This document shows, one piece after another, positions 15,843-23,400 of a DNA stretch of 35,594 nt. A program made the translations under genes and the position numbers. Source of the DNA: Agromyces mediolanus (lineage in GTDB: Bacteria > Actinomycetota > Actinomycetes > Actinomycetales > Microbacteriaceae); contig NZ_BMRJ01000006.1 in NCBI RefSeq assembly GCF_014648575.1, forward strand, positions 66,034-101,627, given 5' to 3'. The notes under the pieces were generated by a model that made no database searches, had not been told where the DNA came from, and worked only from the letters and a program-made list of their open reading frames with translations. Position 1 is the stretch's first letter; every line of letters starts with the position of its first letter.

Positions 15843-15856
15843 CTTACAGGCGTAAG
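15843..15856. promoter_or_regulatory. TetR operator 2: CTTAC-AGGC-GTAAG
   Basis: A second copy of the same inverted repeat with the same 4-bp spacing, immediately upstream of the ATG at 15865 and overlapping the ribosome site. The centre-to-centre distance to operator 1 is 35 bp. Confidence 0.7.
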
Positions 15857-15864
15857 GGAGCAGC

Positions 15865-16908
15865 ATGCGTGCAGTCGTCGTCGAACGCTACGGCCCGCCC
15901 GAGGTGGCGAGGCTCGTCGAGCGGCCGGACCCCGTGCCCGGGCCCGGGCAGGTGCTCGTCCGCGTGGAAGCCAGCACGGTGAACTCGGGCGACGCCCGCA
16001 TCCGCGCCGGCCGCTTCCCGGATGGCTTCGGGGCGGTCGCGCGCCTCGCCTTCGGATTCCGCGGGCCTCGGCGGCCGGTGCTCGGCAACGTGGTGTCCGG
16101 CGTCGTCGTCGCCGTCGGCCCGGAGCCGCGCGGACGCGCAGCCGCGCGGCTCGCCGGCGCCCCCGGCGCGCGACTCGCCATCGGCGACCGGGTCTGCGGC
16201 ATGACCGGGGTCGCCATGGGCGCGCACGCCGAACTGGTCGCCATCGCCCGCGGCAAGCTCGCGCCCATCCCCGCCGACGTCTCGTTCGATGACGCCGCGG
16301 GCGTGCTCTTCGGCGGCAGCACCGCGCTGCACTACCTGACCGACAAGGGCGGCGTCCGTGCAGGGCACCGCGTGCTCGTCATCGGCGCCTCCGGGGCGGT
16401 CGGCACGAGCGCGGTGCAGCTCGCGAAGCACTTCGGCGCCCAGGTGACCGCGGTCTCGAGCGCCCGCAACGCCGCGCTCGCGACCGAGCTCGGCGCCGAT
16501 CGCGTCCTCGACTACCGGGAGACCCCGCCCGAGGAGCTCGACGACCGCTTCGACCTCGTGCTCGACACCGTCGGCGCGCTCTCCCCCGCCACCGGCCGGC
16601 CCCTGCTCGCCGACGGCGGCCGGCTGCTCCTCGTCGTCGCGAGCCTCGGCGAGACGATCACCGCCAGGGGCCCGGTGAAGACGGGCCCCGCTCCCGAGCG
16701 GGCCGAGAGCTTCGCGAGCCTGCTCGAGCTCGTCGCCGCGGGTCGGCTCCGGGTCGTGCACGAAGCCGCGCTGCCGCTCGATCGGATCGCGGAGGCCTAC
16801 GCCCTGGTCGACAGCGGCCGCAAGGTCGGCAATCTCGTCGTGCATCCGCAGCCCGCGAGCACCCGCCGCCGACCCGCGCAGCAGCGCCCGGAACGGACCC
16901 CGTCGTGA
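15865..16908 (+). CDS. NAD(P)-dependent alcohol dehydrogenase / quinone reductase (MDR family)
   Basis: A 347-residue zinc-lacking medium-chain reductase. The N-terminal domain opens MRAVVVERYGPPEVARL and contains VNSGDARIRAG; the cofactor site is VIGASGAVGTSAVQLAKHFGAQV (about 173-195), with LGADRVLDYRE following, as in NADPH:quinone reductases. A duplicated TetR operator overlaps its promoter and ribosome site, so expression is probably induced by a small molecule, perhaps an electrophile or quinone. Its TGA overlaps the GTG of the next gene (GTGA), so the membrane protein downstream is translationally coupled. The substrate is not known. Confidence 0.9.
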   Translation: MRAVVVERYGPPEVARLVERPDPVPGPGQVLVRVEASTVNSGDARIRAGRFPDGFGAVARLAFGFRGPRRPVLGNVVSGVVVAVGPEPRGRAAARLAGAPGARLAIGDRVCGMTGVAMGAHAELVAIARGKLAPIPADVSFDDAAGVLFGGSTALHYLTDKGGVRAGHRVLVIGASGAVGTSAVQLAKHFGAQVTAVSSARNAALATELGADRVLDYRETPPEELDDRFDLVLDTVGALSPATGRPLLADGGRLLLVVASLGETITARGPVKTGPAPERAESFASLLELVAAGRLRVVHEAALPLDRIAEAYALVDSGRKVGNLVVHPQPASTRRRPAQQRPERTPS

Positions 16909-17342
16909 GCGCCGAGACGGCCGAAGCGGTCGGCACGGCGGCCGGTGCCGCGGCCGGCACCGTCGTCGGCATGGACCCCGTGCGCATCGTGCTCGCCGGC
17001 GCCTGGATCTCGCTCATGCTCATCTACCTGCTCGGCGACGTGCTGCGGATCTTCTCGGGCGACGCGACCCTCGGCCGCATCGACGGCACCGCGGCCACGA
17101 GCGGCATGTGGCTCACGGCGGCGCTCATCATGCTCGTGCCGATCGCGATGATCCTCGTCTCGCTGCTCACCCCGGCCGAGCCGCTGCGCTGGATCACGGT
17201 CGTCGTCTCGGCGGCGCTCGTCGTCTTCAACCTGTTCGGGATGCCCTATCCCGGGCTCTACGACAATGTGCTGCTCGTCGTGAGCTTCGGGGTGAACGGC
17301 CTGCTCATCTGGCAGGCGCTCGCCTGGCGGCCGGTCGGCTGA
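16905..17342 (+). CDS. Small four-helix membrane protein (possibly DUF6326-like)
   Basis: A 145-residue protein with an Ala/Gly-rich N-terminus and four predicted membrane helices: about 28-47, 67-87, 95-112 and 120-140. It contains LIYLLGDVLRIFSGD after helix 1 and LFGMPYPGLYDN before helix 4. The pattern resembles DUF6326-type proteins, but I am not certain. The GTG at 16905 overlaps the oxidoreductase stop by 4 bp, so the two are made together under the same TetR control. It could be a quinone-related membrane partner or a transport accessory. No function is claimed. Confidence 0.78.
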   Translation: MSAETAEAVGTAAGAAAGTVVGMDPVRIVLAGAWISLMLIYLLGDVLRIFSGDATLGRIDGTAATSGMWLTAALIMLVPIAMILVSLLTPAEPLRWITVVVSAALVVFNLFGMPYPGLYDNVLLVVSFGVNGLLIWQALAWRPVG

Positions 17343-17350
17343 CCGACCAC

Positions 17351-17440
17351 CGGCGAGCGCGCCGCCGGCGAGCGCAGCCCCGGCGAACGCAGCCCCGGCG
17401 AGCGCAGCCCCGGCGAGCGCAGCCCCGGCGAGCGCAGCCC
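17351..17440. repeat. Six tandem copies of a 15-bp repeat between convergent genes
   Basis: Six head-to-tail copies of CGGCGAGCGCAGCCC (the first degenerate, the third with one change) fill the space between the membrane-protein stop and the SMR stop. The last base of copy six starts the SMR stop codon. Likely a variable-number tandem repeat. No T-rich terminator is seen. Confidence 0.9.
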
Positions 17441-17769
17441 TAGTGGCCCGAGCCGCCGTCGACGAACTTCAGCCCGACGACGCAGCCGACGAGGCCGACG
17501 AGCAGGGCGATCTTGATCCACGACACCTCGGTGTCGCCCGTCACCATCGCCCAGACCACGGTGAGCGCCGCGCCGATGCCGACCCACACGGCGTACGCCG
17601 TGCCCGTCGAGATGTCGCGCATGGCCCACGCGAGCCCGCCCATCGAGAGCGCGAGCGCGCCGAAGAAGATGACCGAGGGCCAGAGCTTCGTGAAGCCCTC
17701 GGACTTGCCGAGCGCCGTCGCCCAGACGGCCTCGAGAACACCGGATGCGATGAGGATGACCCACGCCAT
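17440..17769 (-). CDS. Gdx-type SMR guanidinium exporter
   Basis: A 109-residue small multidrug resistance protein with four membrane helices that works as an antiparallel dimer. Residues that line the guanidinium/proton site in Gdx-Clo fall in exact register: E13, W16, S42, Y59 and W62. The Gdx signature GTAYAVWVGIG is at 56-66. This favours guanidinium/proton exchange over the quaternary-ammonium export of EmrE. A guanidine-III riboswitch in the leader (17816-17856) independently supports this. The ATG at 17767-17769 has AGGAG nine bases upstream. One deviation is ALGKSEGF where Gdx proteins usually have ALKYSNGF. Confidence 0.93.
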   Translation of the reverse strand: MAWVILIASGVLEAVWATALGKSEGFTKLWPSVIFFGALALSMGGLAWAMRDISTGTAYAVWVGIGAALTVVWAMVTGDTEVSWIKIALLVGLVGCVVGLKFVDGGSGH

Positions 17770-17791
17770 GACGACACACTCCTGACTCGTT

Positions 17792-17814
17792 CGGCATCGA
17801 TCGTACGGATGCCG
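17792..17814 (-). promoter_or_regulatory. Hairpin between riboswitch aptamer and SMR ribosome site
   Basis: CGGCATC-N9-GATGCCG forms a 7-bp stem directly 3' of the aptamer and 5' of AGGAG. It has no U-tract. It is a candidate part of the expression platform. Confidence 0.45.
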
Positions 17815-17815
17815 T

Positions 17816-17856
17816 GCGCCAGTCGTCGTGTCCGGGTACTGGGTGCCCTCGTCCGG
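17816..17856 (-). promoter_or_regulatory. Guanidine-III (ykkC-III) riboswitch aptamer
   Basis: The minus-strand 41-nt stretch begins CCGGACGAGG, has GUACCCGGAC in the middle and ends ACGACUGGCGC. It has the same length and layout, as I remember it, as the Thermobifida fusca guanidine-III aptamer. CCGG/CCGG can form the first stem. CCAGU pairs with ACUGG to form the pseudoknot helix, replacing GCCGU/ACGGC in T. fusca, a compensatory change. It ends 46 bases before the ATG of the SMR gene. Guanidinium binding should raise expression of the exporter. Confidence 0.85.
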
Positions 17857-17886
17857 TGGCCGCCCCGATCGGGCGACCCGGACTTC

Positions 17887-17892
17887 AGCGTA
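17887..17892 (-). promoter_or_regulatory. -10-like TACGCT for the riboswitch transcript
   Basis: TACGCT on the minus strand lies 30 bp upstream of the aptamer, which allows the aptamer to be transcribed whole. No convincing -35 is visible. Confidence 0.35.
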
Positions 17893-17949
17893 GCAATCCT
17901 CGCTGATCAGGGGCTGTGCACCCCGCGCCGCCGCCGCCGGAAGCCGGAG

Positions 17950-18246
17950 TCAAGCCAGCGCGACCCCGGTGAAGTGCTCGACGACGGGGAACGGCTCGTA
18001 GAAGCCGTGCAGCAGCTCCCGCCACCGGCCGTACTGCGCCGAGCCGCGGAAGCCGGGATCGTGCGCCTCGACCGACTCCCAGCGCACGAGCAGCAGGTAC
18101 TCGTTCGGCGTCTCGATCGAGCGGGAGAGGTCGAGCCCGAGGAACCCGGGCATCGCCGCGATGATCCCCTTCGCCTCGGCGAAGGCCGCCTCGAAGGTCG
18201 CCTCGCGGCCGGGAACGACGGGCAGGATCGCGTGCTCGAGGATCAT
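17950..18246 (-). CDS. Antibiotic biosynthesis monooxygenase (ABM) domain protein
   Basis: A 98-residue single-domain protein of the dimeric alpha-beta barrel ABM fold. Family features: MILEHAILPVVPGREATFEAAF at the start, MPGFLGLDLSRSIE in the middle, YLLLVRWESVEAHDPGFRGS, and the YGRWRELLHGFY helix. Such proteins include quinol monooxygenases, haem-degrading enzymes and many of unknown activity; no cofactor is needed in the simplest members. The ATG at 18244-18246 follows a TACGCT hexamer by 6 bp, so the mRNA is probably leaderless. It is divergent from metY. The actual reaction is unknown. Confidence 0.87.
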   Translation of the reverse strand: MILEHAILPVVPGREATFEAAFAEAKGIIAAMPGFLGLDLSRSIETPNEYLLLVRWESVEAHDPGFRGSAQYGRWRELLHGFYEPFPVVEHFTGVALA

Positions 18247-18252
18247 CGCGCC

Positions 18253-18258
18253 AGCGTA
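18253..18258 (-). promoter_or_regulatory. -10 hexamer TACGCT, leaderless promoter of ABM gene
   Basis: TACGCT on the minus strand ends 6 bp before the ATG at 18246. Confidence 0.5.
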
Positions 18259-18282
18259 GCGGCGGGTCATCCTCCATGAGGC

Positions 18283-18303
18283 GCGGGGCGCGCATTGCCC
18301 CGC
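18283..18303. other. GC-rich inverted repeat between ABM gene and metY
   Basis: GCGGGGC-N7-GCCCCGC gives 7-bp perfect arms about 60 bp upstream of metY and 40 bp upstream of the ABM start. It could be an operator shared by the divergent promoters. In such GC-rich sequence chance is a real alternative. Confidence 0.3.
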
Positions 18304-18339
18304 GTTACGGCGGGGCTCCGGACGAGCGGATGCCCCGGC

Positions 18340-18345
18340 TAGCGT
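18340..18345 (+). promoter_or_regulatory. -10 hexamer TAGCGT, leaderless promoter of metY
   Basis: TAGCGT ends 6 bp before the ATG at 18352, with no ribosome site. A leaderless mRNA excludes a SAM riboswitch in the leader. Confidence 0.5.
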
Positions 18346-18351
18346 TACGGC

Positions 18352-19647
18352 ATGGCAGACCGCGAATACGGCTTCAAGACCCGCGCCATCCACGCGGGCA
18401 ACATCCCCGACCAGGTGACGGGCTCGCGGGCCCTGCCGATCTACCAGACGAGCGCCTACGTCTTCGACGACACGGCCGACGCCGCCGCCCGCTTCGCACT
18501 GCAGAAGTACGGCAACATCTACTCGCGCCTCGCCAACCCGACCGTCGCGAGCTTCGAGGAGCGCGTCGCGAGCCTCGAGGGCGGCCTCGGCGCGGTGGCG
18601 ACCGCGAGCGGCCTGAGCGCGCAGTACATCACCTTCGCGAGCCTCGTCGGCGCCGGCGACCACCTCGTCGCCTCGGCGAACCTCTACGGCGGCTCCATCA
18701 CCCAGCTCGACGTGACCCTCCGCCGTTTCGGCGTCGAGACGACGTTCGTGGCGAGCTCGGATGCCGAAGCCTACGCCGCGGAGATCCGGGACTCCACGAA
18801 GGCGATCTTCGTCGAGACGATCGCGAACCCCTCGGGCGAGATCGCCGACCTCGAGGCCCTCGCGGACGTCGCGCACTCCCACGGCATCCCGCTCATCGTC
18901 GACTCGACGATCGCGACGCCCTACCTGAACCGCCCGATCGAGTGGGGCGCCGACATTGTCACGCACTCGGCGACGAAGTTCCTCGGCGGGCACGGCACGA
19001 CGCTCGGCGGCGTCGTCGTCGAGTCCGGGCGATTCCACTGGCACTCGGAGAAGTTCCCGCTCTTCGGCCAGCCGGTGCCGAGCTACGGCGGGCTCGAGTG
19101 GAGCGGCAACTTCGGCGAGTACGCTTTCCTCACCCGGCTTCGCGCCGAGCAGCTGCGCGACATCGGCCCCTCGCTCGCACCGCACTCGGCGTTCCTCCTC
19201 GCCCAGGGCGTCGAGACCCTGCCGTACCGGATCCAGGCGCACGTCGACAACGCGCGCACCGTCGCGAACTGGCTCGCCGAGGACCCCCGCATCGAGCGCG
19301 TCTTCTGGGCCGGCCTCGAGGGCCACCCGCACCACGAGCGTGCGAAGAAGTACCTGCCGCTCGGCCCCGGCTCCGTGTTCAGCTTCGAGGTGAAGGGCGG
19401 CCGTCAGGTCGGCCAGCAGCTCATCGAGTCGGTGAACCTCGCGAGCCACCTGGCGAACATCGGCGACGCGAAGACGCTCATCATCCACCCGGCCTCGACG
19501 ACGCACGCCCAGCTCACCGAGCAGCAGCTCCTCGACGCGGGCGTCGCGCCCGGCGTCATCCGCCTCTCCGTCGGCATCGAGGACGTCGACGACATCATCT
19601 ACGATCTCGACCAGGCGCTCGCGGCCGCGACAGGAGGCACCCGATGA
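18352..19647 (+). CDS. metY: O-acetylhomoserine sulfhydrylase (aminocarboxypropyltransferase)
   Basis: MetY is a PLP enzyme of the Cys/Met metabolism family that makes homocysteine from O-acetylhomoserine and sulfide, the direct sulfhydrylation route to methionine. The 431 residues show the long-form pattern: YGFKTRAIHAGN at the start, NIYSRLANPTVASFEER, SANLYGGSITQLDVTL, and the PLP lysine K209 in SATKFLGGHGT. The C-terminal LSVGIEDVDDIIYDLDQAL is typical. The length (about 430) separates MetY from the shorter cystathionine enzymes. It is followed with a 4-bp overlap by a CoA-binding-domain gene, a pairing I believe is common in actinobacteria. Confidence 0.95.
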   Translation: MADREYGFKTRAIHAGNIPDQVTGSRALPIYQTSAYVFDDTADAAARFALQKYGNIYSRLANPTVASFEERVASLEGGLGAVATASGLSAQYITFASLVGAGDHLVASANLYGGSITQLDVTLRRFGVETTFVASSDAEAYAAEIRDSTKAIFVETIANPSGEIADLEALADVAHSHGIPLIVDSTIATPYLNRPIEWGADIVTHSATKFLGGHGTTLGGVVVESGRFHWHSEKFPLFGQPVPSYGGLEWSGNFGEYAFLTRLRAEQLRDIGPSLAPHSAFLLAQGVETLPYRIQAHVDNARTVANWLAEDPRIERVFWAGLEGHPHHERAKKYLPLGPGSVFSFEVKGGRQVGQQLIESVNLASHLANIGDAKTLIIHPASTTHAQLTEQQLLDAGVAPGVIRLSVGIEDVDDIIYDLDQALAAATGGTR

Positions 19648-20237
19648 CCGACACGACGACGGCGCCCGCCGCCGAGGAGCTCGAGACCGTCCGGCTCGTG
19701 AACGGCCTCAGCTGCGAGCTGCCGGCCGACTCGCCCCTCGCGAAGCTGCTGCGCTCGCAGCGCACCTGGACCGGCCCCGACGCGAAGGCGCGGCTGCGCA
19801 TCCTGAACGCGGCGAAGTCGGTCGCGATCGTCGGCGCCTCGCCGAAGCCGCAGCGCTCGAGCTACTTCGTGGGTACCTACCTGCAGCAGTCGAGCGACTA
19901 CCGGCTGTACTTCGTGAACCCGAACGAGACCGAGATCCTGGGCGAACCGGCGTACCCGAGCCTCGCCGCCCTGCCGGAGGTGCCCGACGTCGTCGTCGTG
20001 TTCCGCCGCGGCAGCGACATCCCGCAGGTGGTCGACGAGGTCGTCGCCGCGGGCGCGAAGACGATCTGGGTGCAGCTCGGCATCTGGAACGAGGAGGCCG
20101 CCTACTACGGCGAGGAGCAGGGCCTCACCGTCGTCATGGATCGCTGCATCAAGGTCGAGCACGCCCGCTTCCACGGCGGCCTGCACCTGCTGGGCTTCGA
20201 CACCGGTCAGATCAGCGCGCGCAAGACGGCCCGCTGA
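19644..20237 (+). CDS. CoA-binding (YccU-like) domain protein
   Basis: A 197-residue protein with a CoA-binding Rossmann domain: SVAIVGASPKPQRSSYFVGTYL at about 59-80, then YFVNPNETEILG, DVVVVFRRGSDIPQVVDE and KTIWVQLGIWNEEAAYY. Single-domain YccU proteins bind CoA but have no proven reaction. The ATG at 19644 overlaps the metY stop (ATGA) and has AGGAGG six bases upstream, so it is co-translated with metY. A role in methionine or sulfur metabolism is inferred only from this coupling. The last codons run into the first repeat of the 40-bp array downstream. Confidence 0.92.
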   Translation: MTDTTTAPAAEELETVRLVNGLSCELPADSPLAKLLRSQRTWTGPDAKARLRILNAAKSVAIVGASPKPQRSSYFVGTYLQQSSDYRLYFVNPNETEILGEPAYPSLAALPEVPDVVVVFRRGSDIPQVVDEVVAAGAKTIWVQLGIWNEEAAYYGEEQGLTVVMDRCIKVEHARFHGGLHLLGFDTGQISARKTAR

Positions 20238-20240
20238 GGC

Positions 20241-20400
20241 TGGGTCGCTGAGGCTGGGTCGCTGAGCCCGTCGAAGCGCCCGGTTCGCTGAGCCTGGTTC
20301 GCTGAGCCCGTCGAAGCGCCCGGTTCGCTGAGGCTGGTTCGCTGAGCCCGTCGAAGCGCCCGGTTCGCTGAGGCTGGTTCGCTGAGCCCGTCGAAGCGCC
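20241..20400. repeat. Four tandem 40-bp repeats
   Basis: Four 40-bp units end at 20280, 20320, 20360 and 20400; each ends GAGCCCGTCGAAGCGCC. The last two are identical, the second differs at one base and the first at a few. Each unit holds two related halves starting GGTTCGCTGAG. The array fills most of the 212 bp between the CoA-binding gene and the STAND regulator. It resembles short dispersed repeats common between actinobacterial genes. Confidence 0.92.
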
Positions 20401-20436
20401 CCCGACCAGCTCGGGCAACCGCACGGCCGCCGGCAC

Positions 20437-20442
20437 TAGGCT
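20437..20442 (+). promoter_or_regulatory. -10 hexamer TAGGCT, leaderless promoter of STAND regulator
   Basis: TAGGCT ends 7 bp before the GTG at 20450, with no ribosome site. It is 36 bp after the last 40-bp repeat. Confidence 0.55.
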
Positions 20443-20449
20443 CGACCGC

Positions 20450-23400
20450 GTGCTGAACGCCGATCGAACGGGCGAGGGTGCGCCGAGCGTCGGTGTGCTC
20501 GGCCCCGTCGTGGTCGCGGACGCGAGCGGATGCCTCGTCGAGCCGCCGGGCGCGCTCGCGAAGGCCCTGGTCGCGGTGCTCGTCGCGATCCCCCGCCGCC
20601 CGGGCGACGTGGTCGGCATCGACACGATCGTCGACGAGCTCTGGGGCGACGCCCCGCCGCGGCATCCGCGCGCCGCACTGCAGACGCTCGTGAGCCGGGT
20701 GCGCCGGCTCGCCCCCGAGCTCATCCGCTCGTCCCCCGCCGGCTACGCGCTCGCCATCGGGCCGAGCACGGTCGACCTCGCCGCGGCCGAGCTCGCCGCA
20801 GAGCCCGGCGACCCCGGCGGGGAAGAGGCGGGCGACGCGGGCGCGGAGCTCCGCGCGGTCGACGCCGTCCTCGCCCGTTGGCGCGGCGAACCCGGCGAAG
20901 ACCTCGGCGGGGCGCCCGTCGCCGACGCGCTGGCCGCCCGGGCCGCGACCGCGCGGGAGCGCCTCCTGCGCCGTCGAGCGGAGCTCCTCGCCGCCGGCGG
21001 CACCGCCCACGACGAGACCGCCGAGGCGTACGCGGCGCTCTCGCAGCGGCATCCGCTCGACGAGGCGGCCGTCGCCGGACGCCTCGAGGCGCTCGCCGCA
21101 GCCGGCCGCCGCGCCGAGGCGCTCGCCGAGTACGCCGCGTTCCGCGAACGGCTCGCCGAGGAGCTCGGCGTCGACCCCTCGCCCGCGCTCGTCGAGGTGC
21201 ACGCGCGACTGCTGCGGGAGCCGCCCCCAACCGGCGAAACAGGGGCGGGGACCGGCGCCGCGGCGAGCGCGCCCGCATCCGCACCGGCGCCGCCACTCAC
21301 CGGAGGCATCCGCCTCGGCCTGCGCGCGGCACCGAACCCGCTGCTCGGCCGCGACGACGACGTGCGCGACGTCGAGCGACTGCTGCACGAGCACCGCCTC
21401 GTGACGGTGCTCGGCGCGGGCGGGCTCGGCAAGACTCGGCTCGCCCAGGCGGTCGCGGCGCGGTTCCCGGCGCCCTCGGTCGTCGTCGTCGAACTCGCGG
21501 GCGTCCGCGACGACGACGACATCGAGCTCGCCCTCGGTTCGGCGCTCGCCCTGCGCGAGGCCCGCTCCGCCAGGTTGGCCGACGCCGCGAGCCGTCCGGA
21601 GCTCCGGCAGCGGATCGAGGCGCGCCTCGGGGAGGCGCCCACCCTGCTCGTCCTCGACAACTGCGAGCAGATCATCGACGGCGCCGCCCGCTGGGCCGCC
21701 GAGCTCCTCGCCGCGGCCCCGGAGCTGACGATCCTCGCGACGAGCCGCAGCCCGCTCGCGATCGGGGCCGAGCGCGTCGTGCCGCTGGCCCCGCTCGCGG
21801 TGCGCGAGGGGGCGGCGATCGGACCGGCGGGGCGGCTGTTCCGCGACCGTGCGCTCGCCGTCCGGCCCGACGCCGCCCTGCCCGACGACGTCGTCGACCG
21901 GCTCTGCGCGCGGCTCGACGGCCTCCCCCTCGCCATCGAGCTCGCGGCCGCCCGGGTCCGATCCATGTCGGTCGCCGAGATCGAGGCGCGTCTCGACAAC
22001 CGCTTCGCGCTGCTCTCGAACGGGGACCGCAGCGCCCCGGAGCGGCAGCGCACCCTGGAGGCGGTCATCGAGTGGAGCTGGGCGCTGCTCGACGAGGCAG
22101 AACAGCATGGCCTCGCCCGCCTGTCCTGGTTCGCCGACGGCTTCGGGGTCGACGCCGCCGAGGTCGTGCTCGGGCACGATGCGCTCCGCGTGCTCGACGG
22201 CCTCGTCGCCCAGTCGCTGCTCACCGTGCGCGAGAACGGGGACGGCGCCGCCAGGTACCGGATGCTCGAGACGGTGCGCGAGTTCGGTCAGCTCCGGCTC
22301 GAGCAGGAGGGCGGGACGGCCGCGGCGCGGGACGCGATGGCGCGCTGGGCCGAACAGCTCTCGGAGCTGCCGTTCGTGGGCGGCGGCGAGACGCAGCTGC
22401 TGGCGCTCCGCCGGCTGCGGGTCGAGGAGGAGAACCTCGTCGAGGTGCTGCGCCGCGCCATCGCCGAGGAACGGGTGCCCACCGTGCTCCGGGTCTACGC
22501 CGCGCTCGCCTACTTCTGGAGCGTGCGCAGCGCGCACGCCGAGGTGATGACGTTCGGCCGGGCGGCGCTCGCGGCCACCCGGCACGGGGCGCGCGGGCCG
22601 GAGCTCGCGGTGCCGGCGCTGCTCACCGCGGTCTTCGCGGCCGCCACGGCGATGGCGTACGACGCGTCCACCGGCGCTCGCGCCCTCGCCCGGCTGAAGG
22701 CCCACGCACGCGACGGCTGGCCGGTCCCCGGCTGGCTGCGGGGCGTCGCCGGCTTCCTCGAGGCTCCCGATCTGGAGCGCGCGCTCGAACGGCTCGTCGC
22801 GATGAGCGAGTCCGAGGACGGGCCGACCGCCCTCGTCGGCGCGCTCCTGCGCACCCAGTTCGAGGAGAACGCGGGCGACCCCGAGGCCGCGGCCGAGCAC
22901 GCGCAGCAGGCGCACGTGCTCGCCCGTCGCGTCGGCGACATCTGGGCGGAGTCGATGTCCTCGATGATGCTCGCGCAGCTCGCCAGCCAGACCGGTCGGC
23001 CCGAGGCCGCCCTGCGATGGGCGGCGGCCGCCGAGGCGGAGCTGCGCCTGCTCGATTCCGAGCCCGGGCTCGTGCAGCTCGAGTGGATGCGCGCGGGCAA
23101 CCTGCTCTCCGCCGGCCGCCTCGACGAGGCCCGGCCCCTCATCGCCGAGTTCGCGTCGAGCGAGCGGCGCACGGCCGACGGGCTGGGGCTCGCGACGGTC
23201 GGGGAGCTCGGGCTCTCCGAGCTCGCCAGGGCGGAGGGCCGGATGGCGGATGCCGCGCACCACGCCCGCACCGCGGCCGAGTCCTTCGGCCCCGCCGAGC
23301 GCTCGTCGCCTTGGTACCTCATGGTGCTCGCCGACCTGGTCTCGGCGGCCGCCCATGACGAGCGCGATGCCGCGGATGCCGCCTTCTGGGCCGCGAGGCT

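Noticed and set aside
20241..20400. CRISPR array
   Set aside because: Units are contiguous 40-bp tandem copies with no unique spacers, and no cas genes are nearby.
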